Notes: generated by a model not told the origin, from the letters alone. Positions 1-9,060 are shown, counted from the first letter of the stretch. The stretch: 64,000 bases of DNA from Nitrospira sp. Ga0074138 (GCA_001464735.1 LNDU01000056.1:124001-188000); one strand, 5' to 3'. Numbers and translations: made by a program.

Positions 1-99
1 CGCGCGATGGAACTGGCCGAAGGCAATCAGACAAAAGCCGCCGAATCGCTCAAGCTTCAGCGAACCTATCTGGCTCGGTTACTCAAACAGCAAAAATAG
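1..99 (+). CDS. C-terminal end of a Fis-type (probably sigma-54-dependent) response regulator, partial
   Basis: The first 33 codons run open to a TAG at 97-99. They read as the recognition part of a Fis-type helix-turn-helix: an Ala/Glu helix, a turn containing GNQTKAAE, then LQRTYLARLLKQ. This is the usual last segment of NtrC-family activators, so the truncated gene upstream is probably a sigma-54 response regulator with AAA+ and receiver domains outside the window. It is convergent with the salvage genes that follow. Only the HTH is visible, so the family assignment is inferred. Confidence 0.75.
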   Translation, partial: RAMELAEGNQTKAAESLKLQRTYLARLLKQQK

Positions 100-149
100 G
101 CAAGACGAGGTGACTGGTCGACGGAGGGTTGCGACTGGGGCAAGGCGGT

Positions 150-911
150 CTAGCTGAGCGGCACATGCGCTTCGGCTGGCTGGCGAGCTTCCAAACGAAT
201 CAGTCCCGCTCGGACATCCCGTTCCGCCTGCGCGTAGCGCTCGGCCGTGCCAATATCCGACCAATAGCCCTGCAGATCATACCCGAGCACCGGCTCTCCT
301 CGCTCGATGGCGTTCACATAAGGATCGATGATCGAAGAGGGCACTCCTTTCGGCACCTGCCGGAGCAACCGAGGGTGCAAGATGTGAATCCCGGCGAACA
401 TGCGCGACATCGTGGGAACGGAATCCGCAAGCCCTTTTCCGGTGATACGCAGGATCTTCCTCCCCTTCTCTTCCAACTCAACTAGCCCCCAGCTGACCGC
501 GTCCGAATCTTCCCGAAGCACCAACGTTGCCGCCGCGTGGCTGGTGCGATGAAAGTCACAGAGCGCCTCAAGGTCCAATTCCACCAGTGTATCCCCATTG
601 AGAATCAACACGGGCTCTCCCGAAAAATGAGATTCCGCTTGTTTGATTCCACCGCCGGTGCCCAGAATGACCGGCTCATGCGAATAGATGATCCGCATCC
701 CAAATTTCGAACCCGTGCCCAATGCCTGCTCGATCATCGGCCCCAGATGATGCAGGTTGATCACGACTTGATGGAATCCATGCCGCCTCAGCAACAGGAG
801 GTTCCAGACGATGAGCGGCACCCCGCCGACCGGCAGCAACGGCTTAGGAATGGTGTACGTCAGCGGTCTCAGGCGAGTGCCCAGACCAGCCGCAAGAATC
901 ATGGCCTTCAC
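150..911 (-). CDS. murU: NDP-sugar nucleotidyltransferase (MurU-like)
   Basis: A 253-residue nucleotidyltransferase with the N-terminal signature LAAGLGTRLRPLT, followed by the IPKPLLPVGG Lys motif and the NGDTL metal-binding Asp. It would transfer a nucleotidyl group from NTP to a sugar 1-phosphate. It lies 12 bp downstream of an AmgK-like sugar kinase gene in the same direction. That pairing is the AmgK/MurU peptidoglycan-recycling route, in which UDP-MurNAc is made from salvaged MurNAc. Length fits the short MurU-type enzymes, which lack the left-handed beta-helix of GlmU. Substrate is inferred from the neighbour; a mannose- or glucose-1-phosphate enzyme is the alternative. Confidence 0.8.
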   Translation of the reverse strand: MKAMILAAGLGTRLRPLTYTIPKPLLPVGGVPLIVWNLLLLRRHGFHQVVINLHHLGPMIEQALGTGSKFGMRIIYSHEPVILGTGGGIKQAESHFSGEPVLILNGDTLVELDLEALCDFHRTSHAAATLVLREDSDAVSWGLVELEEKGRKILRITGKGLADSVPTMSRMFAGIHILHPRLLRQVPKGVPSSIIDPYVNAIERGEPVLGYDLQGYWSDIGTAERYAQAERDVRAGLIRLEARQPAEAHVPLS

Positions 912-923
912 ACAATCAGTCCT

Positions 924-2027
924 CTACTCCAATTCAGGCACATACGGTGTGAGGTACCTCCGGAGTGTATCCAGCTCCGAATGTTTTTCAAGATTGCGCT
1001 TGACGTAGCTCAAGACACGAGGGATATCAGCTAAGAATTTCGAGTTGCCTTTGACCCGATCAATGTAGACAAACCGGCCGGCCGCCTTCAGATTGCGTTG
1101 AATACTCGTCAGATCAAACAGCCGTCGAAACGCGGCACGATTGGTCCAGACGAAGCGCTGTTCGGCCAGCTGATCAAGGTAGTACCCCACCAAATCGTCA
1201 ACGAGGGCTTCGTCAAGTCGAATGTAGGCATCCCGTAAGAGTGAGGCAAGATCGTAGGTTGCCGGTCCCATCAACGCATCCTGAAAGTCGATCACGCCGA
1301 GCCGAAGCCCGTCGACCATCAAATTGCGAGAGTGATAATCGCGATGCGTAAAGACGCGTGGTTGCCCGGCGAGGAGTTCCGCGATTCCTTCGAACTCCCG
1401 TCTGATTGCCGTAGCGTCCTTTTCAGGCAACTGGTTGCCGCGACGCGCCACAATTCCATACTCAAGAAAATGATCGAACTCCCACATCAGCAACGGCACA
1501 TCGAAACTGCGGTGAAACACCAGGCACCCAGGATCCGCCGGCGTCGTGGCGTTGATCTGCATCTGTACCAAGACATTGATGGCCTGCTTATACCGTGACT
1601 CCAAACTTGGCGCATCCGCCTGGCTAACAGCCTCCGCCAAGGTCACATCTCCGAAATCTTCCAGATAGAGCAGCCCTGCGGATTGATCATAGTAGTGGAG
1701 TGCAGGCACCGGCACATTCGCTTTGGCCAGATGCGACATGATGTTGATAAACGGCAGTTCAGCGATCTGGTGAATCCCCCCACTGACCGCCTCTTCGGAC
1801 TGCTTGAAGCCTTCCGGCTCAGCGAGCTGCATCACGATCACAGCATGTGGTGGCCCGCCGGCAACGGTGGCGCGATAGTAGCGCCGATTGGAGGCATCGC
1901 CTGCCAATGGCGTCAGCGCCTTCAAGACAAGGCCGGGAGAAAAACGAGTCTCGACGGTCTGCGCGATGAGAGTTTGATCGGGAGGAGACAACGGAGTCTT
2001 GAAAGGAGTGGTGTTCGCCGACAACAT
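924..2027 (-). CDS. amgK: Aminoglycoside-phosphotransferase-family sugar kinase (AmgK-like)
   Basis: An APH-fold small-molecule kinase of 367 residues. The catalytic loop FTHRDYHSRNLMV supplies the catalytic Asp and Asn, and VIDFQDALMGPATYDLASL is the metal-binding DFG-like segment typical of AmgK and Rv3168-type kinases. The predicted role is anomeric phosphorylation of MurNAc/GlcNAc, feeding the MurU-like enzyme next door. The ATG at 2027 is preferred over the in-frame TTG nine bases upstream. The family is clear; the substrate rests on gene pairing. Confidence 0.8.
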   Translation of the reverse strand: MLSANTTPFKTPLSPPDQTLIAQTVETRFSPGLVLKALTPLAGDASNRRYYRATVAGGPPHAVIVMQLAEPEGFKQSEEAVSGGIHQIAELPFINIMSHLAKANVPVPALHYYDQSAGLLYLEDFGDVTLAEAVSQADAPSLESRYKQAINVLVQMQINATTPADPGCLVFHRSFDVPLLMWEFDHFLEYGIVARRGNQLPEKDATAIRREFEGIAELLAGQPRVFTHRDYHSRNLMVDGLRLGVIDFQDALMGPATYDLASLLRDAYIRLDEALVDDLVGYYLDQLAEQRFVWTNRAAFRRLFDLTSIQRNLKAAGRFVYIDRVKGNSKFLADIPRVLSYVKRNLEKHSELDTLRRYLTPYVPELE

Positions 2028-2088
2028 ATTCAGCAAATTATAGCGAGCATCCCATGACTTGTCACGAACACCTCATATTCGATCGGCC

Positions 2089-2490
2089 CTACCTCAACAC
2101 TTCTGGAATCGAGCCGACCGGCCTGAGACTGAACACCCGATGCATGACCGTCACGCCAATCGCAGCTCCAACTGTATCCGCCACCCAATCCAACCAGTTC
2201 GAATCTCGAAATGGAACGAACGCCTGGTGAACCTCGTCGCTCGCCCCATACAAGGAGGCCAGGAGAATGGCCACTGGAATCGCTTGTTGTCTCCACGCAT
2301 CATTCCCGCTTCCACGAAGAGCCCGATAGCACAACGCACCGAATACCGCATACTCCACGGCATGCAAAACCTTATCACTGAAATAGGTGACGAACTGCAC
2401 ATGATCTTCCGGATGCGACTGCGCGGATAAATAAAAAATGAGCCCGGCATAGCCACACACCGGCCCCCAATACCGAAGAAAGTTCACCAT
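2089..2490 (-). CDS. VanZ-family membrane protein
   Basis: A 133-residue protein with about four hydrophobic segments and the VanZ core: DKVLHAVEYAVFGAL early, then SLYGASDEVHQAFVPFR, where the Asp-Glu-His cluster is the conserved family motif. The family includes VanZ, linked to teicoplanin resistance; its biochemical role is unknown. A GAGGA ribosome site lies six bases before the ATG. It is transcribed with the downstream amgK/murU pair and divergently from the GH57 gene, so a cell-envelope role is plausible. Confidence 0.8.
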   Translation of the reverse strand: MVNFLRYWGPVCGYAGLIFYLSAQSHPEDHVQFVTYFSDKVLHAVEYAVFGALCYRALRGSGNDAWRQQAIPVAILLASLYGASDEVHQAFVPFRDSNWLDWVADTVGAAIGVTVMHRVFSLRPVGSIPEVLR

Positions 2491-2589
2491 CTCAACTCCT
2501 CGTGCGATGTTCCATCACAAATCCGCCTGCAGATTGCATGCTCATACCCCCTATGACATACTCGCCAAGATGAAGGGGAATCGGCATCA

Positions 2590-4791
2590 ATGAAGCATGT
2601 CCACGTGTGTTTTCTGTGGCATATGCACCAGCCCTATTACACCGACCCGGTGGCCGGATCGGCCAGTATGCCATGGGTGCGCCTGCATGCGACCAAGGCC
2701 TATTACGATATGGCCTATCTGTTGGAGAAATTCCCCAGCGTAAGCGCCACGTTCAATTTTACGCCGTCTCTCCTCTTGCAGTTACAGGAGATCGGTAGCG
2801 GGAAAATCCTCGATCTGTTTCTCGAACATGCACAACGCCCAGCGGCCAGCCTCACCCTTGAAGAAAAGGCCTTTCTGGTCCGTCATTTCTTTTCAGCGAA
2901 CTGGGCGACAATGGTGCGCCCCTATCCACGATACCATGAGTTGCTGGTGAAACGCGGACTGGATGTCCCGGGGCATGATCTCCACCGCGTCGCCCGTCAA
3001 TTCTCCACACAAGAGTTGCTAGACCTCCAAGTCTGGCACAACCTCGCCTGGTTCGGATATGGCACCGTTCAACAATATCCTCGTCTGGCTGCGCTGCGCC
3101 AGAAAAATCGCAGCTTCACCGAGGAGGACAAGCAGGAAGTATTGGACTTGCAGCGGACGGCCGTGCAAGACATCCTTCCGCTGTACCGGCGACTCATGGA
3201 GCGGGAGCAAGTCGAACTGACGACGACTCCCTTCTACCATCCGATTCTGCCTCTGGTGATCGACACCGAGATCAACCGAAGAGCCAGACCAGATCTCCCC
3301 TTGCCTGCTCGTTTCCATGCTCCGGAGGACGCGACAGCACAACTTCAACAAGCCGTCGAATATCATCAGTCCACATTCGGGCGGGCTCCGACCGGCTTGT
3401 GGCCATCAGAGGGATCAGTGTGTCCCGAGATGCTTCCGCTGATCCATCAGACCGGCCTTCGCTGGTTTGCCACGGACGAGGGCATCCTCGCACGCTCCCT
3501 GGGACTGTGCGGCCGCCCATGGCATCGGCAGTCCGCGCTCTATCAACCCTATCGCATCGGTGAACCCGAACATGCGTTGACCGTACTGTTCCGCGACCGC
3601 GAGATCTCAGACGCATTCGGATTCGTCTACCACAAGACAACGCCCGAATCCGCCGCTGAGGATGTCCTGCGGCGTCTGCGGGGCATTGTCCACGATGCAC
3701 CGCAAGTGAAGATCGTCATACCCATCATCCTGGACGGTGAAAATCCGTGGGAACATTATCACGACGGCGGGGAACAGTTCCTGTCTCTCCTGTACGAAGC
3801 CTTCACCAACCACGAACTGGATCACGACGGACAGGTCCTGGTCCAGGCCTCCACCATGTCGGATGCAATCACTGCCGTGCAACCCACACAACAGCTCCCC
3901 TGCCTCCATTCAGGATCCTGGATCAATTCCGACTACAAGATCTGGATCGGGCACTACGAAGACAATCGCGGGTGGGATCTCCTCGGTCACACTCGTACAC
4001 AACTGGTGAATCTCGCACAGAGTCTTCCGCCTGATCGTGCCCAAGCGGCATGGCAAGAACTCTACGCTGCCGAAGGGAGCGACTGGTTCTGGTGGTACGG
4101 CGATGATTTCGATACCGATTTCAAGCCTGAATTCGACCGCCTCTTCCGCACCCATCTTCGGAATGTCTGGACGCATATGGGCATCCCGCCCCCCGATCAA
4201 CTAAGTACTCCGATCTGCACGAGGGCCATCGCCTCAGAATCCGATTCAGTCCAACAGCCGCTCGTCCTGCTGAATCCCACAATCGACGGCATCGTGACCG
4301 ACTTTTTCGAATGGCGTGGCGCCGGAAACATCAACACCCAGCCCCCGCTTGGAGCCATGTGGAAAGCCGATGGACTCTTCACTGCGATCCAATTCGGTTG
4401 GACCTCAAATCAGCTGGTGATGAGATTCGACCCAGACGAAGCGAGTACGACACGACAGGGCCTCGACGTTGATATTCGGTTGCAAGGGGCTCAATTTGCT
4501 TTTCGGCTGACATTTGCGCTTACCTCGCCAGGCCCGGAGGCTTTTCTCTTGTCTCGCCAAACCCAGGCAGATGCTTGGCAAGAGATCGGCTCCTATCGGT
4601 CAATCAAGGCCCACACCATTCTGGAGTTGGCCGTCCCTTGGAAAGAGCTCTGCCTGGAACAAGGGAATACGCTCCAAATGTCGATCATCGTGCGAGAACA
4701 CGGCCTCGAAGTCGCTCGCTATCCTGGCCATCATCCGGCCGTCCTGACCGTACCTGGGCCGGAATTTGAGGCCGAACTGTGGAGAGTGTGA
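2590..4791 (+). CDS. Glycoside hydrolase family 57 protein with C-terminal beta-sandwich
   Basis: A 733-residue protein. The N-terminal half is a GH57 (beta/alpha)7 barrel: WHMHQPYY at residue 10 is conserved region 1, GLWPSEGSV carries the catalytic Glu of region 3, and LDGENPWEHY carries the acid/base Asp of region 4. Family members are alpha-amylases, 4-alpha-glucanotransferases and amylopullulanases acting on alpha-glucans. Residues from about 560 (DGIVTDFFEWRGAG) resemble the glucodextranase-type C-terminal sandwich. There is no signal peptide, so it is probably cytoplasmic and acts on glycogen or maltodextrin. The neighbour galT fits hexose-phosphate metabolism. Exact specificity cannot be read from the sequence. 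Confidence 0.88.
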   Translation: MKHVHVCFLWHMHQPYYTDPVAGSASMPWVRLHATKAYYDMAYLLEKFPSVSATFNFTPSLLLQLQEIGSGKILDLFLEHAQRPAASLTLEEKAFLVRHFFSANWATMVRPYPRYHELLVKRGLDVPGHDLHRVARQFSTQELLDLQVWHNLAWFGYGTVQQYPRLAALRQKNRSFTEEDKQEVLDLQRTAVQDILPLYRRLMEREQVELTTTPFYHPILPLVIDTEINRRARPDLPLPARFHAPEDATAQLQQAVEYHQSTFGRAPTGLWPSEGSVCPEMLPLIHQTGLRWFATDEGILARSLGLCGRPWHRQSALYQPYRIGEPEHALTVLFRDREISDAFGFVYHKTTPESAAEDVLRRLRGIVHDAPQVKIVIPIILDGENPWEHYHDGGEQFLSLLYEAFTNHELDHDGQVLVQASTMSDAITAVQPTQQLPCLHSGSWINSDYKIWIGHYEDNRGWDLLGHTRTQLVNLAQSLPPDRAQAAWQELYAAEGSDWFWWYGDDFDTDFKPEFDRLFRTHLRNVWTHMGIPPPDQLSTPICTRAIASESDSVQQPLVLLNPTIDGIVTDFFEWRGAGNINTQPPLGAMWKADGLFTAIQFGWTSNQLVMRFDPDEASTTRQGLDVDIRLQGAQFAFRLTFALTSPGPEAFLLSRQTQADAWQEIGSYRSIKAHTILELAVPWKELCLEQGNTLQMSIIVREHGLEVARYPGHHPAVLTVPGPEFEAELWRV

Positions 4792-4895
4792 TCATCGTAA
4801 GGGGTTGCCAAGGGGTTCGGCTTCCAAGCCGGTGACGGTGAGTCTTCTTTCTCCTCACCCCTCCCCTTCACCCCTATATTGTAGGAGGAGAAGAG

Positions 4896-5900
4896 ATGCC
4901 AGATCTAAGACGTGACCCCGTTGTGGGCCGCTGGGTGATTATTTCCACTGAGCGCAGGGGTCGTCCACATGACTTTATCAACCTCCAACCTGCCCGACCG
5001 ATTTCGACGACCCTCTGTCCGTTTTGCCCGGGACAGGAACGGCTCACGCCTAAAGAAATCATGGCCTATCGGCCGCAGCCGGGCGGACCCAATTCTCCCA
5101 ATTGGACCGTACGCGTCGTCCCGAATAAATTTCCCGCGCTGCAAGTTGAAGGTGAGATGGGTCGCGAGGGGATGGGACTCTACGACCGCATGAACGGCGT
5201 GGGTGCCCACGAAGTCATCATCGAAACACCCACCCATGTCGAGGGCCTCGCCGATCTCCCGACCAAGAAGATCGAGGACGTGCTATGGGCTTATCGAGAC
5301 CGAATGATCGACCTCAGAAAGGACATTCGATTTCGCTACATTCTCATTTTCAAGAACCACGGCGCGTCCGCCGGCGCCACCCTGGAGCACAGCCATTCTC
5401 AACTCATCGCCCTGCCGATCGTCCCGACCAACGTGCAGGAGGAGCTGGACGGATGCCGCATGCACTATCAGCAGAAAGAGCGTTGCATCTACTGCGATAT
5501 CCTCCGGCAGGATCTCTCGGAGGGAGATCGCATCGTCGCCGAGAATCCGGAGTTCCTCTGCGTCACACCCTTCGCGCCACGATTTCCGTTCGAAATGTGG
5601 ATCCTCCCCAAGCGCCACGCGGCGTATTTTGAGGAGAGCCAGAAGTCGCAATTCGAGTTTCTGGCCCCGATCCTTTCGGAGTCGCTGCGCCGCATGGACA
5701 AAGTGCTCGCTCGCCCCTCATACAACTTCATCCTCCACAGTTCTCCCCTTCATGAGAAAACCGGCGAGTACTACCATTGGCACCTGGAGATCATCCCCAA
5801 ACTCACGCAAGTCGCCGGTTTCGAATGGGGCACCGGCTTCTACATCAATCCGGTGTCACCGGAAGAAGCCGCGAAGTTCCTCCGCGAAGCGGGGATCTAA
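4896..5900 (+). CDS. galT: Galactose-1-phosphate uridylyltransferase
   Basis: A 334-residue HIT-superfamily nucleotidyltransferase. The active-site HSHSQ (about residue 168) holds the nucleophilic His, and CPFCPGQE plus ERCIYCDIL supply the metal-binding Cys pairs. It exchanges UMP between UDP-glucose and hexose 1-phosphate (Leloir pathway, or a related ADP/UDP-sugar transfer). The start has a strong GGAGGAG site. It follows the GH57 gene by about 100 bp and its stop directly abuts the start of the cca-like gene, so the two are probably cotranscribed. Some bacterial homologues act on ADP-glucose, so the nucleotide is not certain. Confidence 0.88.
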   Translation: MPDLRRDPVVGRWVIISTERRGRPHDFINLQPARPISTTLCPFCPGQERLTPKEIMAYRPQPGGPNSPNWTVRVVPNKFPALQVEGEMGREGMGLYDRMNGVGAHEVIIETPTHVEGLADLPTKKIEDVLWAYRDRMIDLRKDIRFRYILIFKNHGASAGATLEHSHSQLIALPIVPTNVQEELDGCRMHYQQKERCIYCDILRQDLSEGDRIVAENPEFLCVTPFAPRFPFEMWILPKRHAAYFEESQKSQFEFLAPILSESLRRMDKVLARPSYNFILHSSPLHEKTGEYYHWHLEIIPKLTQVAGFEWGTGFYINPVSPEEAAKFLREAGI

Positions 5901-7283
5901 GTGCCGGCCCGCTTTCGCATCGAAGATCCCACGCTTGCGGGAGCACTGCGCAAGATTGAGCAATTGGTTCGCCGCGCCGGTGGGAGAACATGGCTGGTCG
6001 GCGGCTCGGTCCGTGATCTCGTGCTCGGTCAACAGCCACGGGATGTGGACCTCGAAGTGACGGGTGTGCCGCCTGGTCAAGTCCATACATTGCTGGCCGA
6101 GTACTTCTCCGTGCAATTCGTCGGAAAAACGTTCGCGGTCTTTAAGTTGCAAGGTCTGCCGGTCGATCTGTCCATTCCCTCCCGCATGCGCACTGACGAC
6201 ACCTCTCTCCCTAGCTTGCTGAGGCAAGCCGACCCCGACATGCCGATCGACGAGGCGCTTGCACGGCGAGACTTCACCATCAACGCGATGGCCTGGGATC
6301 CGGACACCATGGAGCTTCGCGATCCCTTCAACGGTCGCGGCGACCTCGATGCAAGGATATTGCGCCACGCGTCGAGCCGATTCGCCGAAGATCCTCTACG
6401 CGTCTTGCGTGGCATGCAACTGACGGCCCGCTTTGAGCTCACGGTCGCCCCGGAAACAGTGGCCCTGTGCCGGACACTCTCCCAGGAAGGTCAACCGAGC
6501 GAGCGTCTGTGGGAAGAATGGAAGAAGCTGCTCCTCCAAGGACGCAAGCCATCGCTGGGGTTGCAGTTCTTACGTCACTGCGGCTGGCTCCGTTTCTATC
6601 CGGAGCTCGCAGCCCTTGAAGGCTGTCCACAAGATCCCATCTGGCATCCGGAAGGCGACGTCTGGATCCACACACTCCACTGCCTGGACTGGTTCGCTGC
6701 GGAGCGCACCGGTGATGAGCCGGACGACCTGGTAGTCGGGTTGGGCGTCCTCTGCCACGACTTCGGCAAACCGGCCACGACCAAAGAAGAATATGGACGC
6801 GTCACCTCCCGAGGACATGAATCGGAAGGGGCAGGCCCGACACAACGTTTTCTTGAGCGGCTGACGAAGCAGCACGATCTGATCGATGAGGTGGTCCCGC
6901 TGGTATGTTGCCATCTTCGTCCCCGTGCCCTCCATGACGCCAACGCTTCGGACAGCGCAGTCCGCCGATTGGCAAGGCAAGTCCAGCGCATAGACCGATT
7001 GGTGCGTGTGGCGAGGGCCGACCACGCAGGACGCCCGCCGAAACAGTTTGATGGATTTCCCGCCGGTGAGTGGCTGTTGGCCCGAGCACGGCAGCTGGAA
7101 GTGGACCGTCAGACGCCTCCTCCCATTATCATGGGCCGTCACTTGTTGGAATTCGGAATCCAGCCTGGTCCTGACATGGGCCGAATGCTTGATGACTGTT
7201 ATGAGGCTCAGCTTGATGGAGTCTTCGCAACGCTGGAGGAGGGCTTGATCTACGCGAAAAGCAGACACTCCGCTCTGTGCTAG
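5901..7283 (+). CDS. cca: CCA-adding enzyme / poly(A) polymerase family nucleotidyltransferase with HD domain
   Basis: A 460-residue class II nucleotidyltransferase. Residues 30-50 hold the GGSVRDLVLG motif and the DVDLEV metal-binding Asp pair. RRDFTINAMAWD is motif B and EDPLRVLRGMQLTARF is motif C/D. An HD phosphohydrolase domain follows (CHDFGKPATT, then a His of the VPLVCCHLR segment). Such enzymes build or repair tRNA 3' CCA ends or add poly(A); HD-containing members also process 2',3'-cyclic phosphates. Translation starts at GTG 5901 directly after the galT stop. CCA versus poly(A) activity is not decidable from motifs alone. Confidence 0.85.
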   Translation: MPARFRIEDPTLAGALRKIEQLVRRAGGRTWLVGGSVRDLVLGQQPRDVDLEVTGVPPGQVHTLLAEYFSVQFVGKTFAVFKLQGLPVDLSIPSRMRTDDTSLPSLLRQADPDMPIDEALARRDFTINAMAWDPDTMELRDPFNGRGDLDARILRHASSRFAEDPLRVLRGMQLTARFELTVAPETVALCRTLSQEGQPSERLWEEWKKLLLQGRKPSLGLQFLRHCGWLRFYPELAALEGCPQDPIWHPEGDVWIHTLHCLDWFAAERTGDEPDDLVVGLGVLCHDFGKPATTKEEYGRVTSRGHESEGAGPTQRFLERLTKQHDLIDEVVPLVCCHLRPRALHDANASDSAVRRLARQVQRIDRLVRVARADHAGRPPKQFDGFPAGEWLLARARQLEVDRQTPPPIIMGRHLLEFGIQPGPDMGRMLDDCYEAQLDGVFATLEEGLIYAKSRHSALC

Positions 7284-7548
7284 TCAGCAGCGTTGTTCCC
7301 GGAATGTCAGACCCTCACACCTATTTCCCCGAATAGCTCGTCCACCTCAAGTTACTCCTCTAAGGATGAGGACTCCCGAAACGCGCAGCCATCATGCATG
7401 TTAGCGAGCGGAATGAGGCAGTTTAGTCGTACACAAACTATTCCGCTACGGCACCCTGCAGGATAAACCATTCACATCTTCATGAGAGGAATTTCGTAAC
7501 CTGCTGATTACCTGATGGTCTTTGTTTCATCTTACCAATAGGGCGGAA

Positions 7549-7564
7549 TGGCACTACCCTTGCT
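7549..7564 (+). promoter_or_regulatory. Sigma-54 (-24/-12) promoter
   Basis: TGGCAC at 7549-7554 and TTGCT at 7560-7564 put GG and GC exactly ten bases apart, the consensus spacing. It lies about 70 bp before the first of the two small secreted-protein genes. The stretch 7284-7548 holds no convincing gene; an enhancer site for the activator would be expected there but I cannot identify one. Confidence 0.75.
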
Positions 7565-7635
7565 GAGCTTCTAGGCAAGTGCCAAGTGAGTGGCACACAT
7601 ATTTTTTAACATCTTTATTTTAGGGGGTTCTTATA

Positions 7636-7854
7636 ATGAAGAGCATGTTGATGGCAATCATGGCAGTGGCAGTGGCAGTGACCTTCAGCGCACCAGCGTT
7701 CGCGGGGGAGAGCCCGAAGGAGGGAGGCAAGGACAAGAAGCCCGGACAGGTAGTTGAGACGATCTACGGTGACGACAAGAAGAAAGAAGAGAAGAAGGGC
7801 GGCCACGCCGACACCTTCGGCGAAGAGAAGAAGAAGGACGAGAAGGGCAAGTAA
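7636..7854 (+). CDS. Small secreted Lys/Glu-rich protein, copy 1
   Basis: A 72-residue protein with a clear Sec signal peptide (MKSMLMAIMAVAVAV, cleavage after SAPAFA), then a very hydrophilic, charged tail with blocks of KKEEKKGGHADTFGEE type. It has no Cys and no known domain. It is probably exported and intrinsically disordered, and the His, Asp and Glu residues could bind metal. The gene has a good GGGGG-type ribosome site and lies about 70 bp downstream of a sigma-54 promoter. It is a close paralogue of the next gene, with nearly identical 5' region and signal peptide. Function unknown. Confidence 0.75.
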   Translation: MKSMLMAIMAVAVAVTFSAPAFAGESPKEGGKDKKPGQVVETIYGDDKKKEEKKGGHADTFGEEKKKDEKGK

Positions 7855-7878
7855 GACTTAGCTTCCTGAGTGAAGTAA

Positions 7879-7941
7879 TCGGACCGCACAATCTGTCGAT
7901 TGGCAAGGCAAGTCAAGCGCATCGACCGAATGGCACGCGTA
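7879..7941 (+). pseudogene. Relic of a cca-like gene between the two small-protein genes
   Basis: This stretch matches 6949-7010 inside the cca-like gene at roughly 80% of bases. In the same reading frame it encodes RLARQVKRIDRMARV against RLARQVQRIDRLVRV in the intact protein. It is cut off abruptly on both sides. Because changes are partly silent or conservative, it probably derives from a diverged cca homologue rather than a very recent copy. Confidence 0.7.
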
Positions 7942-7974
7942 TTTTTTAACTTCTTATTTTAGGGGGTTCTTATA

Positions 7975-8184
7975 ATGAAGAGCATGTTGATGGCAATCAT
8001 GGCAGTGGCAGTGGCAGTGACCTTCAGCGCACCAGCGTTCGCCGGCGAAGGGAAGAAGGAAGAAAAGAAGGGCGGCGGGCACGTCATCGTCTATGGTGAC
8101 GACAAGAAGAAAGAAGAGAAGAAGGGCGGCCATGCCGACACCTTCGGCGAACAGAAGAAAGACGAGAAGAAGGGCGGCCACTAA
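7975..8184 (+). CDS. Small secreted Lys/Glu-rich protein, copy 2
   Basis: A 69-residue paralogue of the gene at 7636. The first 24 residues, including the signal peptide, are identical, and the tail again carries GDDKKKEEKKGGHADTFGE. The middle differs: copy 1 has a SPKEGGKDKKPGQ linker where copy 2 has GKKEEKKGGGHVI. About 45 bp upstream (TATTTTTTAAC to the ribosome site) is also shared. A strong hairpin terminator follows, so the pair probably forms one sigma-54-driven unit. Function unknown. Confidence 0.75.
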   Translation: MKSMLMAIMAVAVAVTFSAPAFAGEGKKEEKKGGGHVIVYGDDKKKEEKKGGHADTFGEQKKDEKKGGH

Positions 8185-8216
8185 TCCTAATCGTAGCTCC
8201 CTAAGCTACGAGGCAT

Positions 8217-8258
8217 GGGGGGCTTTCTCCCGAAGAGGAGGAAGCCCCTCAGTGTTTT
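8217..8258 (+). terminator. Rho-independent terminator after the small-protein pair
   Basis: A GGGGCTTTCTCC arm pairs with GGAGGAAGCCCC across a six-base loop (8231-8236) with one unpaired base, followed by a short T-rich run. It sits about 30 bp after the second small-protein gene. Confidence 0.75.
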
Positions 8259-8439
8259 CATTGCTCTGGAACAGCCCCCCTACCCTCATGCTGATTGCCA
8301 CAGGCGATCAATCTTCATCCTTGATATGTCCATACGCTTCTGTAAAAATAATTCCGGTGCCGAGATCTGTGCAAGCATTGCTCCTATCATGGACCACCAA
8401 ACTGACCCCCTCGGCACAGGAACCTGACGTAGGCGTGTT

Positions 8440-8788
8440 ATGAACCTCACCAGATCGATGATCCGTCATTATCATCTTGCATTCCAGATATGTACATTCC
8501 TACTCATGACGACAGCGTGCGCATCGTCCAACCCTGCCTCAACGAATGGAACGGCTACGCTTTCGTGGAATGCCAGTGAGGGATCGGACCTTGCGGGACA
8601 CAAGATCTATCAGGCAACAGCGCCAGGTGCGTATGGAGCGCCGATAGCAGCCGTTCCCGTGAATGTCACGGACTACACCGTGACGGGCCTTGAATCCGGG
8701 ACCACCTACTTTCTTCACAGTCACCGCATACAATACGGATGGTGCCGAAAGTCCCTTCTCAAGCGAAGTGAGCAAGACCATCCCTTAG
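8440..8788 (+). pseudogene. Frameshifted lipoprotein with one fibronectin type III domain
   Basis: The open frame starts at 8440 and encodes a lipoprotein signal (LLMTTACASS, lipobox Cys) followed by a fibronectin-III strand pattern: TATLSWNASEGSDLAGHKIY and VTDYTVTGLESGTTY. At about 8710 the frame breaks. The next frame continues the same domain (FFTVTAYNTDGAESPFSSEV) and stops at 8786-8788. A one-base indel therefore separates the two halves. Small surface lipoproteins of this design are structural or adhesive. It may be a pseudogene or a sequencing error. Confidence 0.75.
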
Positions 8789-8984
8789 CCACCTGCCCCC
8801 GGACCTCGAATCAAGACTTTCCAGCGTTCGTCTCTTGACCCCCTCTCACTGAGAACTGTATAACCACTGACGCTGGTAAGTGCTGGGACTAAGCGCTGAG
8901 TGCTGAGACGAGACTCCATCCATCACCATCGTCGTCAAGCGAGCCCTTTACCTCAAGACTTACACCCCAGCGAAAAATACAGAT

Positions 8985-9060
<76 letters not shown>

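Noticed and set aside
7585..7610. Second TGGCAC-type element before copy 1, and another before copy 2 near 7931
   Set aside because: The -12 GC is missing; TTTTTT stands at that place, so neither is a valid sigma-54 promoter.
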